DNA from: an uncultured Planctomycetaceae bacterium
GTDB taxonomy: Bacteria; Planctomycetota; Planctomycetia; Pirellulales; Thermoguttaceae
Direction of reading: 5' to 3'
Length of the DNA: 12,780 nt
Assembly (NCBI GenBank): GCA_947307005.1
Contig: CAMZHY010000052.1
Span: 1 to 12,780 of the forward strand
The notes below the pieces were generated by a model. The model saw nothing but the letters and a program-made list of their open reading frames with translations. It was not told the DNA's origin and made no database searches. Positions 1 to 6,259 of this stretch are shown here, one piece after another. Numbering within the stretch: the stretch's first letter is position 1; every line of letters begins with the position of its first letter. The position numbers and the translations under genes are program-made.

Positions 1-674
1 CCGTCGAGCGTTCTGCGAACAGCCGCGGCCTTGAGCTTGCCGGGGACGGCGCAGATTTGGCGTCCGGCGTTTGCGAGCGTCGGGACGGTGAGCGAAAGCG
101 CGTGCGTCGGGGTCGCGTCGAAATTCGGGAAGCAGCCGTCGTTGACCTGCTGGCGGCGGCACGCGTCGTCGAGTTCGACGAGCTTGATGGGAAGCGGGTC
201 GTTAAAGTCGGCGACGGGCGGGTCGTTGAACGCGACGTGTCCGTTTTCGCCAATCCCCATGCAAACGACGTCGACTGGCGCCTGCGCGAGAATCTCGGCG
301 TAGCGTTTGAGGAGCGTTTCGGTATCTTCCCCCTTCTCTTCGTCGAGATAATAAATTTCTTTAAAGGGCAGTCGCTCGAAGCAGTGATCTTTGAGATACC
401 GCGAAAAGCGCGCGGGCGAACCGATCGGCAGTCCGACGTATTCGTCCATGTGCAGCGCGACGACCTTCGACCAATCGACGCCGGGCGCCGCGACGAGCGC
501 GTCGAGCGTCTCGTTCTGCGACGGCGCGGCGGCAAAGATCACGCGCGCCTCTCCCTTCTTCTCAATCGCGGCGCGAATCGCCTCGGCGGCGTCCGCCCCC
601 GCCCGACGCCCCAACTCCGCGCGATCCGCGCATACTTCGACGATAAGGCTATCTTTTTTATAACGTTTTGACAT
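1..674 (-). CDS. nagB: Glucosamine-6-phosphate deaminase / isomerase, 3' end beyond the window
   Basis: This cytoplasmic enzyme family converts glucosamine 6-phosphate to fructose 6-phosphate and ammonia, feeding amino sugars into glycolysis. Reading the minus strand from the ATG at 674-672 gives 224 codons that run off the window edge, so roughly the C-terminal tenth to sixth is missing. The family active-site motif HMDEYVGL is at residues 75-82 (D77 and E78 correspond to the catalytic DE pair), and GIGENGHVAFNDP is at residues 140-152 with the ring-opening His at 146. The residue two before this His, Asp in E. coli NagB, is Asn144 here; I believe Asn also occurs there in other family members. 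An AGGAGT ribosome site sits about 6 bases upstream of the start. It has no same-strand partner inside the window. A 6-phosphogluconolactonase is less likely given the HMDEY motif. Confidence 0.9.
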   Translation of the reverse strand, partial: MSKRYKKDSLIVEVCADRAELGRRAGADAAEAIRAAIEKKGEARVIFAAAPSQNETLDALVAAPGVDWSKVVALHMDEYVGLPIGSPARFSRYLKDHCFERLPFKEIYYLDEEKGEDTETLLKRYAEILAQAPVDVVCMGIGENGHVAFNDPPVADFNDPLPIKLVELDDACRRQQVNDGCFPNFDATPTHALSLTVPTLANAGRQICAVPGKLKAAAVRRTLD

Positions 675-778
675 AACGACTCCTGTTGTTTAAAGGAAAA
701 CCCGTCGCATACCAAGGACGCCGCGACAACGTCGACGCACGACGTAACCCCTCAACAATCGTCCTATGCAACCAACGT

Positions 779-784
779 ATTATA
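779..784 (-). promoter_or_regulatory. Possible -10 element upstream of nagB
   Basis: On the minus strand positions 784-779 read TATAAT, a perfect -10 consensus, about 105 bases before the nagB start. No good -35 hexamer is found 16-18 bases further upstream, so the promoter is only tentative. Confidence 0.3.
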
Positions 785-1017
785 TCCCATCGTTCAGATG
801 AAGGGAGATCGACGTCGAGAACGTCTAAAAGTGATTTCCACAAAAGAGCGGTAAATTAGTCGACGTTTGTCTTTACGAGGTCGAACAATTCGATCCTTCT
901 GATTCAAACAGAAACAGAGGCTTCATGCGCCGACGAAAGAGTCCGCAAAAGTCCGCCTTTATTTCAGAGATTACTTTTTCCATCCCTTTCCCACAACGAA
1001 CCGTTATGAAACCGGGC

Positions 1018-1046
1018 TTGTACAACCTCGAAGCGGAATGTATACT
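1018..1046 (+). promoter_or_regulatory. Weak candidate promoter for the AlbA_2 gene
   Basis: TTGTAC at 1018-1023 and TATACT at 1041-1046 are separated by 17 bases. The -10 matches the sigma-70 consensus at 5 of 6 positions but the -35 at only 3 of 6. It would leave a leader of about 145 bases before the GTG start at 1198. Confidence 0.3.
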
Positions 1047-1197
1047 CCAGAAGGAACTCTGAAACTCAATACTTTTTCACCTTATTAACGATTCTAAGTC
1101 GTAAGAAGCCGTTTTTGATCGTAAACGCCCACATTATTCATCCGCTTGAAATAAGGTCGTTAGAAAAGACGCTGCCGTCGCGTTAAAGGAGACTTCT

Positions 1198-2721
1198 GTG
1201 ATAAACAAAATCAGTCCTGAAAGGCTAACGCTTGAAGATCTGAAGAACTGGCTTGAGAATATTCACGAGAAACACTATATCGAAATGAAGAAGGCTTCTG
1301 AACTCCCCAACGCCTTTTGGGAAAGCTATTCTTCATTTTGTAACACGGCGGGCGGTTGGATTATCTTAGGTTTGGAAGAAGGTTTTCCGAAGAATGTATT
1401 ACAAGGCGTTGGAAACCCGCATAAAACGTTGATTAACCTTTGGGATCAACTCTCTAACACGAATAAGGTCAGTTTCCGAAATGTGGAAAATCAAGATGTG
1501 CAGCAATACATGATCGATGGAAAAAATATTATCATCGTACGTGTAAAAGAAGCGGCAGAAAACATGAAGCCGGTTTATATAGGTGGAAAACTTGAAAATA
1601 CTTGGATTCGCACTGGAGATGGAGATCGAAAGGCGACAAAGGATGAGCTCGCCGCTTTTATGCGAAACAACCAACCGGGGCAGGATACGTTATCTGCGGA
1701 AGGGTTTACAATAGAGGATTTGGATAAGGAATCTCTGATTACTTTTAAAGAGCGGGTAAGCAACCGTTTTCCCAAGAAAAACTATATTGAGATGGGAAAT
1801 GAGGAATTCTTGACGGAAATAGGCGCTTGCTTTAAGACCAGAGGGACGGGAAAATTAAATTTGAAACGAGGAACTTTACTTTTCCTTGGAAAGGTAAATT
1901 CGATCAAAGAACTGTTTCCTCATTACCACCTAGACTATTTCAATCGGCGGGGGAATAATCCGCGCTGGAGCGATCGGATTTCTGACGATGAACCCGGCGA
2001 TTATGAGATGAATTTATACAATTTTTACGGTGTTGTATATGAAAAAATAAAAACGCTTCTCCAAGAATCGTTTGCATTAGACCGCCGTCAATATCGTCTG
2101 CCCATTTCAGATTTTGACGAAACATTGAGAGAATGTCTCGTCAACTGCCTTGCGCACGCAGACTATATTCAAGGATATCCTTCGACTAAAATAGAAGCGT
2201 ATGACGGGTGGTTTTATTTTGTAAATCCGGGTAAGATGCTGATTTCTTCTCGTCAATTTATGATGGGAGGAGATTCAAGACCAAGAAACGAAATTATCAT
2301 GAAGTTGTTCCGTCTTTTGGGCGTGTCGGAAAGACAAGGGTTTGGAGGTCCGTTGATTTACAAAACGGCAATTCAGAATCAATTCAGGCGCCCTGAAATA
2401 ATCACTGACCTTTCACGCACTGAACTTCGCGTATGGAATATCGATCTGGCCGATTCGTATCCAGATCTTACGTTGGAAGAAAAAGCAGTTCTGAAATTTA
2501 TCGCTAAAAACGTTCGAGCTGTCGCAATCAATAAAATTCGATCAGAATTGAAAACAACGGAATATAAAGTTAGAAAATCAGTACAAAAACTTGAGGAAAG
2601 AAAACTTATAAGAAAAACAGGAAATGGACCGTCGACGAAATATTCGCTGGCAGTGGAAAGCGTCGAGTTTCTCACCCAGTTGCAAATGACAATGGACGCG
2701 CTGAAAAAGCATATGGCGTAA
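1198..2721 (+). CDS. AlbA_2 (Schlafen-type) domain protein with ATPase-like and winged-helix C-terminal regions
   Basis: The 507-residue protein starts at a GTG, chosen because AAAGGAG (1185-1191) lies 6 bases upstream. Residues about 24-155 match the AlbA_2 domain (also called Divergent AAA_4 or Schlafen AlbA_2): an E-x-K motif at E29-K31, then FCNTAGGWIILGLEEG at 47-62. Residues about 300-400 match the region often labelled HATPase_c_4 or 'RecG C-terminal-like': LRECLVNCLAHADY at 310-323 and the glycine-rich ERQGFGGP at 378-385. Residues about 425-485 look like a winged helix. Proteins of this architecture are usually annotated as ATP-binding or transcriptional regulators, and some AlbA_2 proteins occur in defence loci; substrate and target are unknown here. 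Sampled lines of the gene are about 35-40% GC, against 60-70% in neighbours such as rpiB, which points to horizontal acquisition. It stands alone, with no toxin, restriction or integrase gene alongside. Confidence 0.85.
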   Translation: MINKISPERLTLEDLKNWLENIHEKHYIEMKKASELPNAFWESYSSFCNTAGGWIILGLEEGFPKNVLQGVGNPHKTLINLWDQLSNTNKVSFRNVENQDVQQYMIDGKNIIIVRVKEAAENMKPVYIGGKLENTWIRTGDGDRKATKDELAAFMRNNQPGQDTLSAEGFTIEDLDKESLITFKERVSNRFPKKNYIEMGNEEFLTEIGACFKTRGTGKLNLKRGTLLFLGKVNSIKELFPHYHLDYFNRRGNNPRWSDRISDDEPGDYEMNLYNFYGVVYEKIKTLLQESFALDRRQYRLPISDFDETLRECLVNCLAHADYIQGYPSTKIEAYDGWFYFVNPGKMLISSRQFMMGGDSRPRNEIIMKLFRLLGVSERQGFGGPLIYKTAIQNQFRRPEIITDLSRTELRVWNIDLADSYPDLTLEEKAVLKFIAKNVRAVAINKIRSELKTTEYKVRKSVQKLEERKLIRKTGNGPSTKYSLAVESVEFLTQLQMTMDALKKHMA

Positions 2722-2791
2722 CCTTCTCGCAACTATCTTGTAAAAAATCTCCGCGATCAAAGGCTGAAATGGGGAGTTGTTTGAAATTCAG

Positions 2792-2832
2792 GGAGTTACG
2801 CCGTCAAATTATCTCGCGATTATCTCGTGAAA
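2792..2832 (+). repeat. 41-base direct repeat, copy 1
   Basis: It begins GGAGTTACG, has three variable bases, then a 29-base block identical to copy 2. The block contains an internal 11-base tandem, TTATCTCGCGA (2809-2819) followed by TTATCTCGTGA (2820-2830). Copy 2 starts 88 bases later. Confidence 0.85.
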
Positions 2833-2879
2833 ATGTCGTCGTCGTCAAAAAACAAAAACAAGAATCGTTTGCTGTTTAA

Positions 2880-2920
2880 GGAGTTACGTTATCAAATTAT
2901 CTCGCGATTATCTCGTGAAA
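2880..2920 (+). repeat. 41-base direct repeat, copy 2
   Basis: It is identical to copy 1 except for the three bases after GGAGTTACG (TTA instead of CCG). The internal 11-base tandem is at 2897-2907 and 2908-2918. A more diverged version of the tandem core occurs at 2723-2747, matching at roughly 18 of 25 positions, just after the AlbA_2 stop codon. Confidence 0.85.
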
Positions 2921-2968
2921 TCAAAATACGGGGCGTAAATCTGAGACGCGGTAGTCGACCTTGAAAAA

Positions 2969-3035
2969 AGCCCTTTCTTTGTTTATCTGTAACATAGACT
3001 CGAACAAGAGGTTACAGAACAAACAGGAAGGGGCT
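2969..3035. repeat. Imperfect 25-base inverted repeat
   Basis: The arms 2969-2993 and 3011-3035 pair at 19 of 25 positions. The innermost 8 pairs (TCTGTAAC with GTTACAGA) are perfect, around a 17-base loop. No clean run of T follows on either strand, so this is not a typical intrinsic terminator. It could be an insertion-sequence end or a structured RNA. Confidence 0.65.
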
Positions 3036-3259
3036 GACAAACGATCAAACCGGTTGGAGCGCCCATTTTTGATCGAATCAAGCTGTTTTTGTCAAATCTC
3101 GTCAAGACAGAGGAAGATTCAGTAGCGAGACGTTTGAGTCTTTTTACGCGCGACTTGTCACAATTCCTAGCTTCGATAGGTCGCAACCTTCTCAACCCCT
3201 TCCTTGAACTGAACCAACCGTCTGCCAACCAACTGGAACATAAGGAACCGAAGCGCTTT

Positions 3260-3305
3260 TTTCTTATCTTCGGTTTTCCCATATATGAAAACCGAAGATA
3301 AGAAA
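3260..3305. repeat. Perfect 19-base inverted repeat (long hairpin)
   Basis: The arms 3260-3278 and 3287-3305 are perfectly complementary around an 8-base loop. The hairpin lies about 70 bases past the stop of the minus-strand CBM9-like gene. It may stop or stabilise that transcript, but on the minus strand it is followed by a run of A, not T. An extra AACCGAAG at 3246-3253 can pair with CTTCGGTT at 3268-3275, so an alternative stem is possible. Confidence 0.85.
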
Positions 3306-3376
3306 CACGCGACGTCGTTGAACGCATAGAGACGAACCGCAATTGTCGCCTGCGGGGCTTATCTGAAAATACCGCC

Positions 3377-4066
3377 TTACTCAAAGCGCATTTTTCCAAA
3401 GTATTCCGGGCAATGAAAATTCGGCGTTTCGAGATCGATCGGGGTTCGCGACAAATAGTGTTTGCGCGGGGTTTTATCGCCGCATTTATAGAGATTCGCC
3501 GACAGATCGCCTTCAAATCGATAGTCTCGATAGAACAACCGAATGAAATCGAGGGGAATGCGATAGAAGACTTCCCAGCCGTCGGAAGTTCGGTTCGTTT
3601 GAATATCGAAATACTCGGCGGCGTTTCTTTTCACAATATCGATGCGATTTGATCTCTTGGGACCGAATTGCAGACAAAGGCAGCCGTTCGGATTGATTTC
3701 AAAGTTGAAATAGTTGGCTCCGTCGTCGAGCGAAAAGAAGAACTCAAGACAGCTGTCTTCATGAACGGGCGAGAGCGGCGCCGTGTTCTCCGCGCGGATA
3801 TCCTTTTCCGTCGCGCTCAAATGAACGTAGAGATTCTCGTCGTCGTAGCAGAGCTGCCCCCGGGCGCGGACCCCCGCGTCTTCGACCCACAAAACCTTGT
3901 CAATCTCCGTCGTCGGAATTGAATTCCAGTCGACGCTTCCTTCGACCTTCGTAATGAGATAGACGTCCCCGTCCGAGTTTGTCGGGGAATCGCTATTTTC
4001 TTTCCGGGACGAGGTCGTCGCTAATAGCGCCAACAACGACGACAAAACAATGATCGAAACTTTCAT
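3377..4066 (-). CDS. Secreted carbohydrate-binding family 9-like (CBM9/DOMON-like) protein
   Basis: The 229-residue protein begins with a signal peptide (residues 1-20, positive MK then a hydrophobic leucine-rich stretch ending ATTSS), so it is probably exported. The rest resembles the 'carbohydrate-binding family 9-like' fold: YDDENLYVHLSATEKD at 74-89, a conserved HEDSCLEFFFS at 102-112, NYFNFEINPNG at 118-128, and GWEVFYRIPLDFI at 163-175. Such single-domain proteins occur beside or within polysaccharide-degrading enzymes and are presumed to bind sugars; the ligand here cannot be told. The start is the ATG at 4066-4064, with a modest GAGG (4080-4077) about 10 bases upstream. It is transcribed divergently from rpiB and ends in front of the long hairpin at 3260-3305. 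No glycoside hydrolase is adjacent. Confidence 0.75.
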   Translation of the reverse strand: MKVSIIVLSSLLALLATTSSRKENSDSPTNSDGDVYLITKVEGSVDWNSIPTTEIDKVLWVEDAGVRARGQLCYDDENLYVHLSATEKDIRAENTAPLSPVHEDSCLEFFFSLDDGANYFNFEINPNGCLCLQFGPKRSNRIDIVKRNAAEYFDIQTNRTSDGWEVFYRIPLDFIRLFYRDYRFEGDLSANLYKCGDKTPRKHYLSRTPIDLETPNFHCPEYFGKMRFE

Positions 4067-4239
4067 AATGCCATAGCCTCGTCGAATAACCTGAAAGTTG
4101 ACAAAACGCGGAACGCTCCCGAAATTTTATAACAAACAGAGTCAAAAGCCATACTTCAAACGACAAGGATCGACGAAATTTCCAGGGTTATTCTATTCCA
4201 AAGAATCGACGCAAGAACGAAACGCGCTCTTAACTTGGC

Positions 4240-4293
4240 AAAAAAGGACTTTTCTCATACAGATTTGAAAAACTGCAATAAAAAAGTCCTTTT
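4240..4293. terminator. Hairpin with A/T tracts between divergent genes
   Basis: AAAAGGACTTTT (4242-4253) pairs with AAAAGTCCTTTT (4282-4293) around a 28-base loop. On the minus strand the stem runs into six T (4245-4240), so it could stop leftward transcripts entering the CBM9-like gene. The long loop and AT-rich stem make it a weak terminator candidate. Its place upstream of the rpiB promoter suggests an insulator or the end of a small RNA. Confidence 0.45.
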
Positions 4294-4327
4294 AAAACGC
4301 GAGCGGGGCGTCTAAGTTTCGCCCGCG

Positions 4328-4355
4328 TTGACAAAAAACGTCCATAAAATATAAT
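4328..4355 (+). promoter_or_regulatory. Perfect-consensus sigma-70 promoter of rpiB
   Basis: TTGACA at 4328-4333 and TATAAT at 4350-4355 both match the consensus exactly, with a 16-base spacer. Transcription would begin near 4362, leaving a leader of about 74 bases before the rpiB ATG at 4436. Confidence 0.8.
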
Positions 4356-4373
4356 GCGGACCGACGTTAGTCG

Positions 4374-4392
4374 AAACGCCCGCCGGGCGTTT
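4374..4392 (+). promoter_or_regulatory. Hairpin in the rpiB leader
   Basis: AAACGCCC (4374-4381) and GGGCGTTT (4385-4392) form a perfect 8-base-pair stem with a 3-base loop inside the predicted untranslated leader. A small 4-base-pair stem (4362-4373) lies just before it. There is no T run, so it is more likely a stability or translation element than a terminator. Confidence 0.5.
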
Positions 4393-4435
4393 GTCGCGAC
4401 GGGCGCGGTTAAACAGCGAAACGGGGAATCTCGAT

Positions 4436-5026
4436 ATGAATATTGCCATCGGAAGCGATCATCGCGGCGCAAAGTTCGCCAAAATGCTGACGTACAACGT
4501 CCTCCTGCCGAATCATTACGCGGCGCAGTCGGAATACCTCGACGCCGACGCGGAGCCGGTCGCGGGCGCGTTCATGATCGAGAACGCTTCGGACGGCGCC
4601 CGCGTCGAGGAATCCGTCGACGACGCGAAAATCTATCCGCTAAAATACAGTCTCGCCGCGACGAACTCCGACGTTCAGATTCCCGAAGGAGTCGTCGATT
4701 ATCCCGACGTCGCCGCCGCCGTCGCCGAAGCGGTCGCGGAAGGGCGCGCCGACCGTGGAATTCTGATCTGCGGCACGGGAATCGGCATGTGCGTCGCGGC
4801 GAATAAATTCAGAGGAATTCGCGCCGCGCTCTGCTACAACGAGGTCGCCGCGGAACTCAGCCGCCGCCACAACGACGCCAATATTCTTTGCCTCTCCGGC
4901 AATTTCCTGAGCGAGGCGACGGCGGAAGCGATCGTTCGAATCTGGCTCGTCGCGCCCTTCGACGGCGGACGTCATCAGCGCCGCGTCGAGCTCATCGACA
5001 AAATCGAACGCGAAACGGGGCTCTGA
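4436..5026 (+). CDS. rpiB: Ribose-5-phosphate isomerase B with a long internal insertion
   Basis: RpiB interconverts ribose 5-phosphate and ribulose 5-phosphate in the non-oxidative pentose phosphate pathway, in the cytoplasm. The start is the ATG at 4436: it gives the family N-terminus MNIAIGSDHRG and has GGGGA 8 bases upstream. The key residues are present: D8-H9, the ICGTGIGM loop with the catalytic Cys at 112, RRHNDAN with His145, and GGRHQRR at 177-183. The protein is 196 residues, against about 149 in E. coli. The difference is an insertion of about 46 residues between the first helix and the VDYPD motif at 87-91 (catalytic Cys 112 here, 66 in E. coli). The gene is monocistronic behind a consensus promoter. 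A second, divergent family member lies at 10347-10805. Confidence 0.93.
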   Translation: MNIAIGSDHRGAKFAKMLTYNVLLPNHYAAQSEYLDADAEPVAGAFMIENASDGARVEESVDDAKIYPLKYSLAATNSDVQIPEGVVDYPDVAAAVAEAVAEGRADRGILICGTGIGMCVAANKFRGIRAALCYNEVAAELSRRHNDANILCLSGNFLSEATAEAIVRIWLVAPFDGGRHQRRVELIDKIERETGL

Positions 5027-5143
5027 CCCTTCGCGCCAAATTGCAAAGACCGCGCGCCCCGCGTTCCTAGACGGACGCGAGAACGACTTGGAGTTTGAAG
5101 GGACCTTTCTCTGGGTTCGTTCCGCGCGCCGCCTGTAAAAACG

Positions 5144-5184
5144 TCAAGAAATCAAAATCCGCGCCCCCTTTTTCTTGATTTCTT
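5144..5184 (+). promoter_or_regulatory. Inverted repeat overlapping the -35 of the YccA-like gene (possible operator)
   Basis: AAGAAATCAA (5146-5155) is the reverse complement of TTGATTTCTT (5175-5184). In a shifted register TCAAGAAA (5144-5151) pairs with TTTCTTGA (5171-5178). The right arm covers the -35 hexamer at 5175-5180, so a protein bound here could block or modulate the promoter. Its position about 120 bases past the rpiB stop also allows a hairpin role, but no T run follows. Confidence 0.45.
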
Positions 5185-5203
5185 AAACGGTTTTGCATAC
5201 AAT
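5175..5203 (+). promoter_or_regulatory. Sigma-70-type promoter of the YccA-like gene
   Basis: TTGATT (5175-5180) and TACAAT (5198-5203) are separated by 17 bases, with 4 of 6 and 5 of 6 consensus matches. Transcription would start near 5210, about 59 bases before the ATG at 5269. Confidence 0.7.
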
Positions 5204-5268
5204 TAGCTTGATCGACTTAGTTCGAACTGGAATTCCGTCTCTCAACGCTTTTTTTGGAGGAAACGGTA

Positions 5269-5991
5269 ATGCAAACGATAAACGACTACGACCTCAATCA
5301 AGAATATGAGCGAACCGCTTGGACGGCGGAAAGAAAAAGCGCCCTTGTTACGCGCGTTTATACGAAACTCACCCTTTCCGTCCTTGCGCTTGCTCTTATC
5401 GAAGCGCTCGTATTCGCGCTCGTCGGCGCGGAAACGATCGTGACCTTTACCGCGCAGAACGTCAAACTTATGGGCGGTTTCCTGCTCCTGCTCTGCATCG
5501 TCGGGCCGATGGTCGGCAACGCGATTCTTGCGCGCAACCCGACGCGCGGCGTCATGTACGCGCTGCTGGGGTATTACGTGCTTCTCGAGTCCGCGATTCT
5601 ACTGCCGATTCTCGCGGTCGCGGCGCTGTATTTCGGGACGACGATTATCTGGCAGGCTTGCGGGCTGACCGTCGCGCTGTTCCTCGCGTTGTCGTCGGCG
5701 GTCTTTATTACGAGGAAAGATTTTTCGTTCCTGCGTTCGTTCCTCGTGTTTACGGGCTTCGCGGCGATTATTCTGATCGTTTTGTCCCTAATTATGGGAT
5801 TTGAACTTGGGATGTGGTTCACGGTCGCGCTGATTATCTTCGCGTGCGGATACATCCTTTACGACACGTCGAATATGCTGCTTTACGCGCAGGACGACGA
5901 CGATATCATTTGCACGATATCGCTGTTCACGTCGGTCATGACCCTTTTCTTCTACATTCTGCGACTCCTTATGGAACTCAATCGCAGGTGA
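5269..5991 (+). CDS. Bax inhibitor-1 / YccA family integral membrane protein
   Basis: The 240-residue protein has a short hydrophilic N-terminus and seven predicted membrane segments, at about 33-53, 67-86, 94-121, 127-147, 155-178, 181-200 and 215-235. The family signature YILYDT is at 195-200 (conserved Asp199), and the C-terminus is LFFYILRLLMEL. E. coli YccA interacts with and modulates the FtsH membrane protease, and YetJ-type members conduct calcium; which applies here is unknown. The second Asp of the YetJ pH-sensing pair appears to be replaced by Ser222, closer to the YccA pattern. The start is the ATG at 5269, with GGAGG at 5256-5260; an upstream in-frame TTG at 5254 would overlap the ribosome site and is rejected. 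The gene has its own promoter and terminator. Confidence 0.9.
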   Translation: MQTINDYDLNQEYERTAWTAERKSALVTRVYTKLTLSVLALALIEALVFALVGAETIVTFTAQNVKLMGGFLLLLCIVGPMVGNAILARNPTRGVMYALLGYYVLLESAILLPILAVAALYFGTTIIWQACGLTVALFLALSSAVFITRKDFSFLRSFLVFTGFAAIILIVLSLIMGFELGMWFTVALIIFACGYILYDTSNMLLYAQDDDDIICTISLFTSVMTLFFYILRLLMELNRR

Positions 5992-6005
5992 GTCGACGCT
6001 TTCTG

Positions 6006-6042
6006 GGACTGCGGAGCGACGCGCTTCGCAGTTCTTTTTTTT
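6006..6042 (+). terminator. Intrinsic terminator of the YccA-like gene
   Basis: A 13-base-pair stem (6006-6018 with 6022-6034, including G-T wobbles) and a 3-base loop are followed by eight T (6035-6042). It lies 15 bases past the stop codon. Confidence 0.93.
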
Positions 6043-6102
6043 CTAAGAAGCCAAAATCTGTAAATTTTATGGGATAAAATCATTTTGTAGAGATTATCCT
6101 AC

Positions 6103-6130
6103 TTGAATATTTTCTTGAGGGGGCTAGAAT
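6103..6130 (+). promoter_or_regulatory. Candidate promoter of the TPR/alpha-CTD gene
   Basis: TTGAAT (6103-6108) and TAGAAT (6125-6130) have a 16-base spacer, with 4 of 6 and 5 of 6 matches. It follows directly after the terminator of the previous gene and would give a leader of about 120 bases. Confidence 0.55.
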
Positions 6131-6259
6131 TAGACGGCTATTTTGTTGGATTCATCTTTTTACGGCGCGGCCCGCCGCCCTTAAAACGCGACGCTTGTGA
6201 ATCCGTCGTCTCCTTCGAGGCGAAAATAGAGCGTTTATTTTCAGGAGAATGACTTCGTT

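Larger units (their letters stand above)
675..1197. other. Intergenic region between divergent nagB and the AlbA_2 gene
   Basis: This 523-base gap lies between two divergently transcribed genes and should hold both promoters. A TATAAT on the minus strand (784-779) could serve nagB. TTGTAC (1018-1023), 17 bases, TATACT (1041-1046) on the plus strand could serve the AlbA_2 gene. I found no RNA gene and no convincing ORF. A 61-codon minus-strand frame (843-658) runs into the nagB start and looks accidental. Base composition shifts from GC-rich to AT-rich near position 840. Confidence 0.6.
2722..3376. other. Gene-poor, repeat-rich intergenic region
   Basis: This 655-base gap separates the AlbA_2 gene from the convergent CBM9-like gene. 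It holds a pair of 41-base direct repeats (2792-2832, 2880-2920) plus a decayed copy (2723-2747), an imperfect 25-base inverted repeat (2969-3035) and a perfect 19-base inverted repeat (3260-3305). A plus frame of about 89 codons (3038-3301) has no ATG start or ribosome site and no family I recognise. A minus frame at about 3080-2927 is open but also unrecognised. The composition and hairpins suggest mobile-element debris, but no transposase motif was seen. Confidence 0.55.
4067..4435. other. Divergent promoter region between the CBM9-like gene and rpiB
   Basis: This 369-base region holds a hairpin with flanking A/T runs (4240-4293), a perfect-consensus promoter for rpiB (4328-4355) and a hairpin in the rpiB leader (4374-4392). 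The promoter of the minus-strand gene is expected between 4067 and 4239; an AT-rich stretch near 4125-4135 (TATAAA on the minus strand) is the only candidate I see, without a well-spaced -35. No ORF is convincing here. Confidence 0.6.

Noticed and set aside
57..671. 204-codon plus-strand frame opposite nagB
   Set aside because: The minus strand encodes a clear glucosamine-6-phosphate deaminase; the plus frame is its shadow with arginine- and valine-rich composition.
2723..2920. CRISPR array
   Set aside because: Only two near-identical 41-base repeats with an internal tandem, an unequal decayed third copy and no cas gene.
3038..3301. 89-codon plus-strand frame in the gene-poor region
   Set aside because: It reads somewhat protein-like but has no ATG, no ribosome site and no family I recognise; it runs into the 19-base hairpin.
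2983..3516. 177-codon minus-strand frame across the gene-poor region and the end of the CBM9-like gene
   Set aside because: Part of it is an out-of-frame reading of the CBM9-like gene and the rest shows no transposase or other motif.
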